This document shows, in pieces, positions 43,501 through 60,598 of a stretch of DNA of 64,000 nucleotides. The notes beneath the pieces are model-generated. The model was not told the DNA's origin and did not search any database. It was given only the letters and a program-made list of their open reading frames with translations. How positions within the stretch are numbered: position 1 is the stretch's first letter; every line of letters starts with the position of its first letter. Made by a program: the position numbers and the translations under genes. Source of the DNA: Sanderia malayensis (lineage: Eukaryota > Cnidaria > Scyphozoa > Semaeostomeae > Pelagiidae); NCBI GenBank assembly GCA_013076295.1, contig RQOL01000772.1, forward strand, positions 2,294,001 to 2,358,000. Reading direction: 5' to 3'.

Positions 43501-46500
43501 GTTGTACTTTGTAAATGAAGGACAGGTCGCAGCACCAAATAATTTTTGAAAACAGTTGATCAATAAATCTGGTGCATCCCAAGAATCTTGTTCGGATGAT
43601 AAAATCTTAAATCACAATGTAGATTATTTAATCAAAGGCAATGCAAATACTCTTGAAGAATTCGACATTAGAAAAGATATACCTTGAACGTAGACTCATT
43701 AACTTACTACCTTAACCAAACATTCTGAAGCAGAAACCCTGACTTTGTAGAAACATTCAACTTGGCTGATAATATCTAAGAGACACGTCTTGCATTGAGA
43801 GCTCGGGTATTTACTTAACGCTTTTACTGCCTGAAAAATAAAGCAAACAAGAAACAAACTTACATTTCAATAAGTAATACACGAAAGAGAAAGAGTCGAA
43901 GTCTCGATCTGATGAAATTACCTCGATCTGAGAAGTGATATCTCTTTCATATTTCAGTTGATACTGCCACATATAATCAGGTTGTTGTAAAAAGACTTGT
44001 CTTGCCCAAGTCATATCTGGATCAATGCGTAACCATAACACAGGGGAATCTGAACTATTCAATAAAAAGACAACCATAATTAAATTAAGATATAGACGCC
44101 CCAGGAAAGTCAATTTATTGTATCTATTGGTAAATGATGTGAGGCTATAAATGGCAAACTAAGAAGAGGATAACAGTAAAACTCACTCGACAGTTTGATT
44201 GAGATCCATGTCAACTTCTTCCCCAGTCACGAGTGGGATTTTCTTTTTCTTGTTTCTTTGAAATAAAATCATTATTGATCAAAAAGCATATATCTAGAGT
44301 CAGCAAAGAAATAGTAAGGAGTTGCAGCAGAAGTCTCATTGACTGTATGAATGAATGACATTGAATGAACTGGGTGAAAAAGAAAGAAAAATGTCTTGGT
44401 TAGTAACCTTCTACTTTTTGAATGACATGGCAATTCATGGTGACTTGTTATATCTTCAACTTGAACTGTATGTGTAAATGACCCATCTAACTCTTGAATT
44501 GACACAATTAAAGGACCCTGGAAGAAATACATGATCAATACTAGTAGCTTTGTAATATTAATGAAACAAATATGTTAAACAAACAATTACGAGGTACTAA
44601 CGACATATTTCAGGCATCCCTTCTTTGTGTCTTGCGTTATATCAAGTTCCACAATATTCCTCTTTCTATTAAATGTAAAACTGCCCATGAATTTCGTAAC
44701 TCCAGATTGGCATCTTTAGTTTGACGTAAAAGAATCTAAACAAGTCTTTCTCAACACGGTGTCAGTTCATTTATTTAAATATAAAAATATTGGAGGATGT
44801 TGAAAAAGATACACCCATTGGTCCATGATGTTATTGATATCTTTACCAGAGACGGAAGAGATTGTCTTCAAAAACTGAAAAAATAAACAGAGTAAGTGAG
44901 AAATAGTACGCCAAATGAAGTAATGAAACATAAATCGAAGGGTCATACTAACCCCGGTTGTTGAAATGAGTAGGTTGGACCAGGCCATGTGTTCACTGTG
45001 ACTGGCGGCTGAGGCAGTGGTTGCTAAAGACAATACTTTATTCAAAGCCTGCAAGCAAGTCCCAAATAATCGCAATTCAAAATCTGTTCCAGGAAGAGAA
45101 GATTTGAAAAGGAAACATCCATGCAGCATACCTGAAGTAGTAGATCCTGCCCAATTCGCAAATCAACCATTCGCAAAACCAAATGCGATTTTGTTTTCAG
45201 CATAGACATTTGTTTTGGTGAAACCAAATGTGGATGATGTTTGGCAACATCAGAAAAAGTTGTTTGTTGAGACAGCTTTACAGATGGGGCATCAGAGCCC
45301 TGCCTCAAATCAGCAGCCGTCAATGGAAATGGAAATAACGCAGGCAGACCTGCTCCGTCTAATTCAAACGAACACAACTGATCCATCTCCTAAAAACAAA
45401 CAAAATATTCATCTTATATTGAGACAAAGTGGCATGATAGCAAGCAGAAAAAATAATAAGAAATTGTGAAAGAAATAACAACCTGTTGAATCCAGTAGCG
45501 ATAGAAATTGTTACCGAATATCTTCTTGATTAATAAACCACAAATATATCCAGATATACCCAGCGGTAGCCAATAATCTATCCTGAAATTACAGCACGGC
45601 ATTCAATACAACACAGGCTTATTTTACGCTGCTATTATTATTATCACACAGCTATATCCACAGAACTTATTTATCTTACCATGAACTCATGACAACAAAG
45701 CAACCAAAGAACTGCTCAGACAACGCATGCGCAATTGCCGTCCTTGTAAGTATAGTCTGGTCGATTATTCTGCTGGAATGCAGCAAATTCGTACTACAAC
45801 AACAACAGCAACATAAAATAAAATTAAGTCAGTTACCAAAGGCTATTGCAGAGGATTAGTGAAGATGATCTCCAACATTATACTTACTCAAATAATGATA
45901 AAGATGCAAAAGTCTGGAACGAAGCATCAGCTTCATCAACAAAAACTTGTTTGTATAAATTATATGGATATCGAGTATTTAGATTCTCTTCATAGAAGTC
46001 AAACGCCTGGGACAGAATAGCTCATGATAATACATTCAAATCTCGAACTCGGTTATCTCGCTATCTCGAACAGATTTCCATTTCCCCTTGTTCCCTAGTT
46101 GGGTGAATTTAGTTCGGACATCTCCCGCCACATGTCGAACAAATCTTCATTTCCCTTGCGAGTTCGAGATAGCGAGTCGACTGTACTTGATAAATATCAT
46201 TGTGCATTCAAATTTATGACATACTAAATACCAAAAGATACCTCAGATACAAGTGACACGGAATGCTTCAACAAAGGCAATAACCCAATCAAACAGAAAT
46301 TAGTAACATCACTCATATTTGGGTCAATGTACATTTCAAATGGTCTAGAATATAAAATAAATAGGCTGCAAGTAACACCTAAAAATGACAAAACAGCTTA
46401 AAATGATGGTCCAAATAGCTGCAAACTATGGCTCAGAAAAAATGGAAACTATGGCTCCAAATAGCCGCAAACTATAGCTCTGATTAGCTGCATGCCATGG

Positions 46501-48112
46501 CACTAAATAGCTGCAAACTATAGCACAAAACATTAAACTGCGGCAATCATCTGCAGGTTATAGCTCAGAATCACTGCAAACAATAGCTCAAATGAGCTGC
46601 AAATTGTGATTGAGGGCATGTATGAGAAGAAAGAAAATCAAGATATACCCAATAGCAAAGCCAATGTTTGGTGCAGAGGTTGGTGTTGTTAAAATATATC
46701 TGTATGTAACTTTCTTCTCATCTTGTGTAAACACCTTTAAGTAAGATAATAATCAATGGATATTAAGAGAAATGTGCAGCAGGCAATGTCATGGGTCTAG
46801 TGCAATGCTGCACAGGAGCATACATGACGCAGTGCAATGGTTATGTTCTATTCAACTCAACGAGATGTGAAATAGAGCATCATAATACCTTATCCTGCAA
46901 ATCACCCGGACCCACAGCAATCATATCTTTATCAACAGTGAAATCCATCTTCCAAGTGCATACATCATTGAAGGAGTCAACACACGGAAACCATAACCTT
47001 AAAAACAATTGGAAACAAATTTAACAACTAAAATAACTGAAAATTGTCAGTTAAGTTTAGCAATGACTATTGCAAAGTGAAAATATGCAAATAAGTACCT
47101 TGATGAGTTACCATGGGTACAAGTGAACACATGGGCATTTCTCTACAAATGACACATGATTATAAAATCTCTTGAAATCAATGAAAAATATCACATACAA
47201 AGTTGACATTTTTATTTATTTTTGGTAACAGGTACCTGAACAAGACTCCCATCTCCACTAGGGACCACAAATTTCACTCCTCCTTTGGGTCTATCAAGCA
47301 CAAACTCTATGCTAATTCTTATGAACCTTCCAGCTTCAGAAAAGGATAAAAGCCACCATAATTACATCACTGACTTGGAGTTACATTGAATTACTATAAT
47401 CCAAATGTCAAATTGTAATGCAGATCAACATTGCATATACCTGCCACTAAAGGTGCAGCCTCTTTTGGAAGTTTCACTGTCAATTCTCCGCCTCCTTCAC
47501 ATGGCTCTGTTGATGACACCAGATTGTGTAGACTGCCACAGAAATATTCTAGATTTCTCCTATTTTCAAATAGCAAAAGTATTTTATTATTCTCACGTGA
47601 TTCAAATTATCGGTGATATGGCTGACTGTAGCGTATACTTGGATTGATACAAACTTTTTTCCCTCTGGACAGACACTTTTAGTAATATCTGATAGCTGGA
47701 AGCTTGCTTCAAGCCAAGATGATAATCCAAGACCCTTTACACAAACTCTGTAGACCTCTTTAGAAATGCTAAGAACACTTAAACTGTATCAACCTTAGAT
47801 GCTTTTCCATTACATAATTAATTTCATTAATTTTCCATTGCGGTAACAAATTAGAAAAAATACATGTGAGGTTATGTGTCAGAGAAGGATACGACATTGC
47901 CTACAGTTGATCTTTACTTTTGATAATGTCGGCTTGAGTGGTAAGATGTGCAATTCTACAAATCCCTGCAGAAAACAGTGAAAATGTTTTTCTTATCAAA
48001 ACTATAACATCTACACAAAACAACCCAAAATAACATAAGCAAATTATTCTACACTCACATATAGAGTTCTTCTTGTAAAATCAACTGAGGTTACACACAA
48101 AACTTGGTGCAT
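40529..48112 (-). CDS. TAF2: Transcription initiation factor TFIID subunit 2
   Basis: TAF2 is the large TFIID subunit with an inactive M1-aminopeptidase-like fold that contacts initiator DNA. The N-terminal exon reads [18 protein letters not shown], aligning with human THQVVCINNINFQRKS. Later exons give [13 protein letters not shown] (about 44770-44870), [20 protein letters not shown] (about 44400-44530), the NKKKKIPLV block, [12 protein letters not shown] then [14 protein letters not shown] (about 43920-44060), and [14 protein letters not shown] (about 41260). The last exon ends in a lysine/histidine-rich tail ([17 protein letters not shown]) like that of human TAF2, stop at 40529. About 25 exons. 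The true start may be one exon further upstream, because TTTTTAAG directly before the ATG looks like a splice acceptor. Confidence 0.93.
46033..46183. mobile_element. Pogo/Tigger-like MITE in a TAF2 intron
   Basis: The right end reads GAGTTCGAGATAGCGAGTCG then ACTG followed by TA. The left end is diverged but keeps TATCTCGCTATCTCGAAC. The interior CATTTCCCCTTGTTCCC and TTGGGTGAATTTAGT is shared with the copy at 58653-58824. The CAGT...ACTG ends and TA flanks fit non-autonomous pogo-type elements. Confidence 0.6.
46400..46605. repeat. Degenerate short tandem repeat in a TAF2 intron
   Basis: About seven loose copies of a 25-35 bp unit with core AGCTGCAAACTATGGCTC (variants TATAGCTC, TATAGCAC). 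Units are strongly diverged. No coding sense is evident on either strand. Confidence 0.65.
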
Positions 48113-48818
48113 CTTAAAAATAGATTAAAGAACAAAATAAGGTAAAAGTAGATGACCCAAAAGGTGGGAGGGGAAGGTAAGCAAGCTTAGGCCAAAAAAA
48201 CGATACAAGAAAAAACAATGAAAAATAAACAACAAAAAGATACTTATAATTTAAAATCCTTTAAAAGTCCTTCAGATTTCTTCATGGCTACAAATATTTC
48301 ATAGATGCTGCATTATTCGTTATTTCACGGCAAATTAACACTTAAGAGTTAAACTCAAGGAGGCCATTTCTTAACTTTTGAGCAATGGTTGTTCATCGCA
48401 AGTATGCATCAAATTGAGAACGTTCTCATCTCATATTTGACGGCAGAAAATATGTAAAAAAAAAGAAATTGAATTTTCGCACTTAAAAAATAGTGCTTGT
48501 CATTTTAAAAAGATAAAAGTAAAGATTTAACACTCACAAGATAAAATCGCAAGTTGATTTATTATGATTATTCTTCATCTCAATGATATTGAAAGAAATC
48601 TAGGTGTGAAGAACTATGTACTAGATTAGTTTTATGTATGTAAAATGTCAGAATCATTTAATCAACATACAATGTTTGGTTAGAAAATCTGCATTAAAAA
48701 GATATTTCATTGACTAAAATGTCTGTCTCCTAATAAATACATCATGATTGTTCATAGCAAGATTCGTCTAAAGTCAATCAAAAACAGCATACATAAAAGG
48801 TTAACAAATACAATTGTA
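48113..48818. other. Gap between TAF2 start and phosphatase stop
   Basis: About 700 bp, AT-rich. It should contain the TAF2 promoter (and perhaps a short first exon) and the 3' UTR of the phosphatase. A minus-strand start at about 48289 codes a short lysine-rich peptide (MKKSEGLLKDFKL) that resembles the human TAF2 N-terminus only weakly and then meets a stop. Confidence 0.4.
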
Positions 48819-50707
48819 TCATGTTGTATCACGTGATTGCTTATGTCCATCAAGAAATACGACAACAACTGTTATGTTATCCATAGAGCCACGCGATTTG
48901 GCCTCATCAACAAGCATTTTAGCAGCATCTGATTTGTCATTTCCTTCAATGAGATAGTTATCAATACGTTGAACAGCAGTTGATGGCTCCACAACATCCC
49001 ATAATCCATCACAAGCAAGTATGATGTAATCATCTTCATCTGCATACAAGAAATATCATAACATTACTCATAGCATTACCAAATCAGCTTCTCTTCAAAC
49101 TAAAACATAGGGGAATTATTTCAGGAGCATACAAGAATCAGAGATTAGCAAAAGTGTGCAAAAATAGTGAAATACCTGTAAGTACATGCTGTGCAATATC
49201 AGCATCTGCAGACACAAATGGCTTTTGTTCATAATCTCCAATGGCTCTGGAAACAGCTAAACTACCATTGACACGCCAGCCACCAAACCAAACAACACAG
49301 CCACCAAGTTCTTCAATTCTTTGCTTTTCATCTTCTCTGTCTGGTTTATGTGGATCCATCAAAGTGATCGCTGTTCCATTTTGAGCAAGAATAACCTGAG
49401 AATCTCCAACCCATCCAATATTCATCATGTCATTTTGAATTAACACTGCTACACCTGTTGAACCACTTTTCAATCGCTAAAAAATAACAGATAGAAAAAA
49501 TACAATACTGATATTTGTTGAATTTATTTCTAAACAAAAAAGCAAGTTCTCATCCAATAATCACCTCCTTTTTTGCTTTATGTACAAAATCTGCATCAGT
49601 TTTGGTGAATGCATATCTTAATGCCTCAATTGGTTGTTGACAAAGTTTTTCAAATCCTTTTAAATTGCAATGCAACTGACTTGCAGCATAGCATGCAGCA
49701 TCAATCCCACCATGGCCATCTAATACTGTGAAGAAGGCTTGACTTTGAGCACCCTAGAAATATATCCCATCTGATTAGTAACAGCTCACCAGTCACTTAA
49801 TCTACCAATCAACAAATAGAGTCGTACAGAGATATACATTGGAAAAGAGGCAAATCCAAGAGGGGTATAGTAAAAGGGCATAGCAATTAATCATGAAGTG
49901 GTTAATTATTTACCTACTCAACTTAAAATAAAATACCTTATCAAATCCATGCAAGATATTAAAATCTGTCAAAACCACATGCTTATCTTCCATTTTTCTT
50001 CTTTTATTCTTAATTGAATTCACACTGACAATATAGGAATATTTATTCTTGAACAAGGATGGCATTTCATCCGTCCACTCTTTACAAGTTTCCAGTAAAT
50101 AATCAAACACATATTTAGCAACCTTCATGGCATCATATTCTGAAAAATAAATAAGGATATTAGAATAAATTTAAGTTCTTCCCTTCCCTGTCTAAACCAT
50201 TGGTAAAGACTTGACATTAGTTACGTTTGTGGGTTGTATCTTCTTCAGCTGATGTGGATGTGTGATCTTCTAACCGACAATGAACCAAATCCTCAACTTT
50301 AAGTTTTGATGCAACTGCATTTGCTAAGGCCGATTTCAAAGGTGAATTACAATTCCTAAGAGAAAAAGCCTCAAAGATTAGATGGTCTTATTAATTAATT
50401 TAATAGAAGGTGGGCAGGGCAGGTAGGTTACAGTCAGATGATACTAAAATGGAATGCAACGCCACACAGTTTCATCCCATGTTTATCTAATGAAGAAATG
50501 AAAAGTAATAACCGCGCACTACCTTCTAGATAAATATGCAAAAACTAAATCAATTGCTTCGCCTTTACTTTCTTCCTCTGTCATGCAAAAACAGTTGGGC
50601 CTAACTGGCACAACAAATGCTTCGTCAACTTGTTTGTGATCTTCAACATAATTAGCGACGAATTCTTTAGCATTTGCTAATTCCCCCTCCGATAACGGCT
50701 CACTCAT
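48819..50707 (-). CDS. PP2C-family Ser/Thr phosphatase, PPM1E/PPM1F (POPX) type
   Basis: A metal-dependent protein phosphatase. It starts [16 protein letters not shown] (50707), with an N-terminal helical region over about three exons. The catalytic domain begins [16 protein letters not shown] (about 49990). Metal-site motifs are present: VLDGHGGID (about 49710), [23 protein letters not shown] (about 49240), ACDGLWDVV and [13 protein letters not shown] near the end. The order and the [15 protein letters not shown] block match PPM1F/PPM1E, which dephosphorylate PAK kinases and CaM kinases. The C-terminus stops soon after the domain, so it lacks the long tail of PPM1E. The start codon is 323 bp from that of the RNA ligase gene on the other strand. 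Confidence 0.88.
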
Positions 50708-51030
50708 TCTCAAAGATATAACTATACGACAGAATATTAATTCTATCTGTTGTTTACTTTGCGTTTCTACATTCGTTTGTCAATCCAATCCGCCATAACT
50801 GACTCTCTTTCGGGATCATCGGGTCGGGCTGGACTAAGGGAGGGGGTGGGACTGGGCGTCTTGCTCCCCCCAAAATTGTTTTGCGGGGACCATGACGTAA
50901 TGTTCAACAATGGTGCAATAACATTTCGTAGCCATGGCGTAATAAAACTACTTGAGATATAAATGAAAAAAGGAAAATCGTGAGAATTTTGTGTTTATTC
51001 TGTAATATCAGTCGTGCAAATACGAAGGTT
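50708..51030. promoter_or_regulatory. Bidirectional promoter of phosphatase and RNA ligase, with G4 motif
   Basis: The two start codons face away from each other across 323 bp. The middle is clearly GC-richer than the surroundings. At 50838-50856 the plus strand reads GGGAGGGGGTGGGACTGGG, four G runs with loops of one to three bases, a textbook G-quadruplex candidate. No TATA box is obvious on either side. Confidence 0.5.
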
Positions 51031-51928
51031 ATGGCTATGGCTAATAATTCAGAGGCTTCAAACCCAGGAAAGGTTGGTAGAGGAATCGACATATTCAAGT
51101 TCCCAAGAACAATGCATGTTTTAGACGCCGGGGGCAGCAATGTAAGCAGGGATGATTTGGTAATGTCTAAAAATGAAGCAAAGATATTTATTAAAGGAAA
51201 GACGATCACAGTTGAAGAAAAAATAGACGGCGCAAATATTGGAATATCTTTGAGTGACAATTATCAAATAGTGGTTCAAAATCGATCGCATTATGTCAGT
51301 TCAAGCACACATAGACAGTTTGGTCCTCTTGACAAATGGATATCAGATCATAGCGATGAACTGTACAAAATATTAGATAATGGAACACAAATTCTTTTTG
51401 GAGAATGGTTGTATGCAAAGCACTCAATCTTGTATACAAATCTACCAAGCTATTTTATTGCGTTTGATATATACAATTCAGACAAAAAGAAGTTTCTTAG
51501 CTCAAGCAGACGAGATAAAATACTTCAGCGCAGTGGTATTGCGACCGTACCATTGATAGACGAAAAACAATTTAAGAATGTCGAAGAGGTAAGGAATTTA
51601 TTGCATTATGAATATCTCCATATATTTAAACCTAACCTTAATGTTTCCTCTTATTCCTTTATGCGACAAGTAGCATAAGCTTTATCTTGAACCTCTTTTA
51701 CTGTTTCAGCTACTTTCACTCTTGCAAACTCCATCAAAATTCTATGATGGTCCAGTAGAAGGAATATATCTCAGGATAAATGATGATAAACAAAAACAAA
51801 ATGATGTTGCTGATCAAGGATTTTTATTAAACAGAGCAAAGATAGTAAGACCTGGATTTATACAAAATATTGAAGCTCAATGGACAAGGCAAAAATTCAC
51901 TAAAAATATTTGCTCCATTTATTATTAA
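51031..51928 (+). CDS. Compact ATP-dependent RNA ligase-like nucleotidyltransferase
   Basis: Two exons, 51031-51588 and 51710-51928, join in phase 0 to give 258 residues. The covalent nucleotidyltransferase motifs appear in order: motif I EEKIDGAN with the nucleotidyl lysine at residue 64; a VVQNRSHYV segment (motif Ia); LFGEWLYAKHSI (motif III); GPVEGIYLR (motif IV); and NRAKIVRPGF (motif V). This is the RNA_ligase family fold (T4 Rnl2/Rnl5 relatives), which seals RNA strands through ligase-AMP. Little follows motif V, so there is no separate OB or RNA-binding domain. It is not RtcB, and it does not resemble vertebrate RLIG1 (C12orf29) beyond the lysine motif. It is near its neighbours on both sides (323 bp and 36 bp) and has a normal spliceosomal intron, so it is a genuine host gene. 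The substrate is unknown. Confidence 0.85.
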
Positions 51929-51964
51929 TCCTTTATATAAAAAGTTGATTTGGTTGAATTATTC

Positions 51965-53223
51965 CTATTTATTATCATCTAAATTTTGTGTATTCTTCTC
52001 ATCAGCTTCTTGTAATTTCTCAGCAATATGAGTTGGTATTTGGACATTTTTTAAATCTTCCATTTCCTCTTCTGGCTCATCTCCAATTAGAATTTGAATC
52101 AATTGTTCTAAAACCAATATTACATTTTCCTGGTCTTCATTCTTATGTAATTCTCTCATGATCAAATACACTCCATTGTCTTTCAAATAATTTCTTCCTA
52201 ATTTTCTTGAACAAAACTAAAGAAGAATAGTGGATAGCTTAGATATCTATGGGGGAGCCACTGGGGAGGGGAGGGAGTTATCAAATCATTTACCTGTAGT
52301 AGTGTTTCAATTAACATGCATCTGATCTTTGGGTCTGATTCTCTTTGTTTATCACTTGGAAGATATTGTAAATCCAATGGCAATTGGTCCATTTCATCAT
52401 CAATAAACTCTTCAGGACCAGCCAATGGTAGAAGAAGATGGGGTAAGATATCAATTTCTTTACTTAACAACCACTCATGTTTATCTGAAACCAAATTCAT
52501 AGTTTATAACCATCAGATTGCAAAAAGGGCAAGTGTTGGAATGCCAAAAGTTAGAATGAACAATTGTTGTATCCTTAGATATTTACCTGTTTCAAATGAA
52601 ATATTTCTCAGCATTCTAACAGCTGCAGACCTCCTTATGTTTGATTCTCTGTGTTGAGTATAAGGAAGGAGTCTGGGAATAATTCCACTTTCTTTATCAA
52701 AGAATACATTTCTAGCTTTCCGGGTTGTGGTCAAATTTGAAAGGAACAAGCCAATGTGTGGAAGTTCAGTGTAGCTATTGTGTTTCGGGTTGCAAAAAGC
52801 ATCAAAGAAATTAACAAATGTGACATCGTTGTTCAGTTCTTCAACGCATGAGAGTACTTTGCAGCAACCTTTGTCATTTCGAGTAAGATTGCATAATATC
52901 TTTGCAGCATCATTAGCAAACTGCGAATTCTTTGACAATATGTAATTTATTAGGAAAGTTAAGAAATGATCATCAATAAACTTCTGAGATAATTCAGGGC
53001 TAACAAGAACATTTATAAATATTTTGAAACATTCTCTTTTTATCACCTCATTGTCTTCAACTGAGAGTTTTGCCAGAGAAGGTAAAACCTTCTTTGATTT
53101 CGTAATTAAATTAATTCCACATTCATTGCCTGTTAATCCTGCAATGTATTGCAACCCTGATAGTTTCACATCAATCCGAGAAGTTGAACTCAAAACGCGG
53201 ACAAGTTCGTCAAGATCCTCCAT
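51965..53223 (-). CDS. HGH1: HGH1 homolog, eEF2 folding chaperone
   Basis: HGH1 is an armadillo-like protein that helps the CCT chaperonin fold translation elongation factor 2. Start at 53223 (MEDLDELVRVLSS). The long first exon (about 52586-53223) contains helical repeats with FANDAAKILCNLTRND, IGLFLSNLT and RRSAAVRMLRNISF. The second exon has LPLAGPEEFIDDEMDQLP and LDLQYLPSDKQRESDPKIR, nearly the human sequence. The third has GVYLIMRELH and IQILIGDEPEEEMEDL and stops at 51965. Three exons. Its stop lies 36 bp from that of the RNA ligase gene, so their 3' UTRs probably overlap. Confidence 0.92.
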
Positions 53224-53655
53224 TTTTTTGCACGTGGCTTTTGGTTGGCAAAAGATACTAGTAGTCAAAAGACCTTACCGAGAATTGCACAAAACCACGA
53301 AGTACGAAAAACGAAAATTGAGAAACGATTGGGGGGTCAGCATTCGCAGGGGTGTAGTTATTGGTACTGCGCAGGAGCATATATGACCTGCCAGTGTCCC
53401 TCACAGCTGAAGCATCAGCCTTTGGATTAGGGTTACGCTATGCGGAGGAGAAAAGTGGTCAGCATGCGCTGAGGCATTGGCTTTGCAAATTCAGCCCGAT
53501 GTGATCTCCACACCAAAAATTCATGGGGCAGGGACGCTCGTAAAGAAATAAAGAGAAACTCAAATGTGAGTATCCGAAAAACATTACTCATACAAAAAAT
53601 ATTAAAAGTTGGAAAATATACTATGTAGCAAAACATTAAACATTAAAATTCAACG
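53224..53655. other. Gap upstream of HGH1 with a dispersed block
   Basis: About 430 bp. From 53244 to 53460 it contains the block also found at 27763-27860 (GGCAAAAGATACTAGTAGTC at one end and TATGCGGAGGAGAAAAG at the other), starting only 21 bp from the HGH1 ATG. The rest is the HGH1 promoter and the 3' side of the EFCAB5-like gene. Confidence 0.45.
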
Positions 53656-60006
<6,351 letters not shown>

Positions 60007-60215
60007 TTCTCACTCTTTGACACTTTCTGTGTCGTCAACAGATTTACTATGTTACTGCAACTTTTATTAAACCATGGAATTATACAAGTCACAAAAAGTC
60101 ATATAGTTCCTGCGTCAAATGAGCAGCCATAACAGTTTTCTGTTACCTTGACGATCATTTAGCAGTATACAGCCTCTTTTTCGAGGCCATGAAAGAAAAT
60201 CCGGAACGAAAAAAG

Positions 60216-60292
60216 ACGAGAACTTTTCTTCAAAAAGACGAGAACTTTTCTTCAAAAAGACGAGAACTTTTCTTCAAAAAGACAACTTTCTG
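60216..60292. repeat. 23-bp minisatellite
   Basis: Three tandem copies of AGACGAGAACTTTTCTTCAA plus AAA, then a broken fourth (AGACAACTTTC). Copies are identical, suggesting recent expansion. Confidence 0.85.
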
Positions 60293-60383
60293 CCTCATTT
60301 TAGTTTAGTACCTCATTCGCTTGTTATAAAAACCCACAAAAAGCTGTAATGAAAATTATGATAAAAATGTATAAAAAGTTATA

Positions 60384-60570
60384 CAGTGGAATCCCGCTAT
60401 AACGAACTCTGTAGGGACCGAGAAAGTAGTTCGCAATAGCGGGAGTTCGTTATACAGAAGGGACATTTTTTTATGAAGAACCACTTCCCAGAATCAAAGG
60501 GACCGGAGTTTTAGTTCGTAATAGCGGGAAGTTCGTTATAAACGGGGTTCGTTATAGCGGGATTCCACTG
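60384..60570. mobile_element. Tigger/pogo-type MITE, 187 bp
   Basis: The ends are CAGTGGAATCCCGCTATAAC and its exact complement, flanked by TA (60382-60383 and 60571-60572). Internal subterminal copies of TTCGTTATA/TAGTTCG are present. The CCCGCTATAACGAAC type of terminus is typical of Tigger/pogo DNA transposons in many animals. No transposase frame. Confidence 0.85.
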
Positions 60571-60598
60571 TAATTATAAAATTGACAATTACATAAAA

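Larger units (their letters stand above)
60007..60598. other. Gap between EFCAB5-like start and channel stop
   Basis: About 590 bp containing a short minisatellite (60216-60292) and a Tigger-like MITE (60384-60570), both listed separately. The EFCAB5-like promoter should lie in the left 200 bp. No gene seen. Confidence 0.5.

Noticed and set aside
45017..45469. Plus-strand frames of 62 and 84 codons
   Set aside because: Antisense to TAF2 exons that match the human protein.
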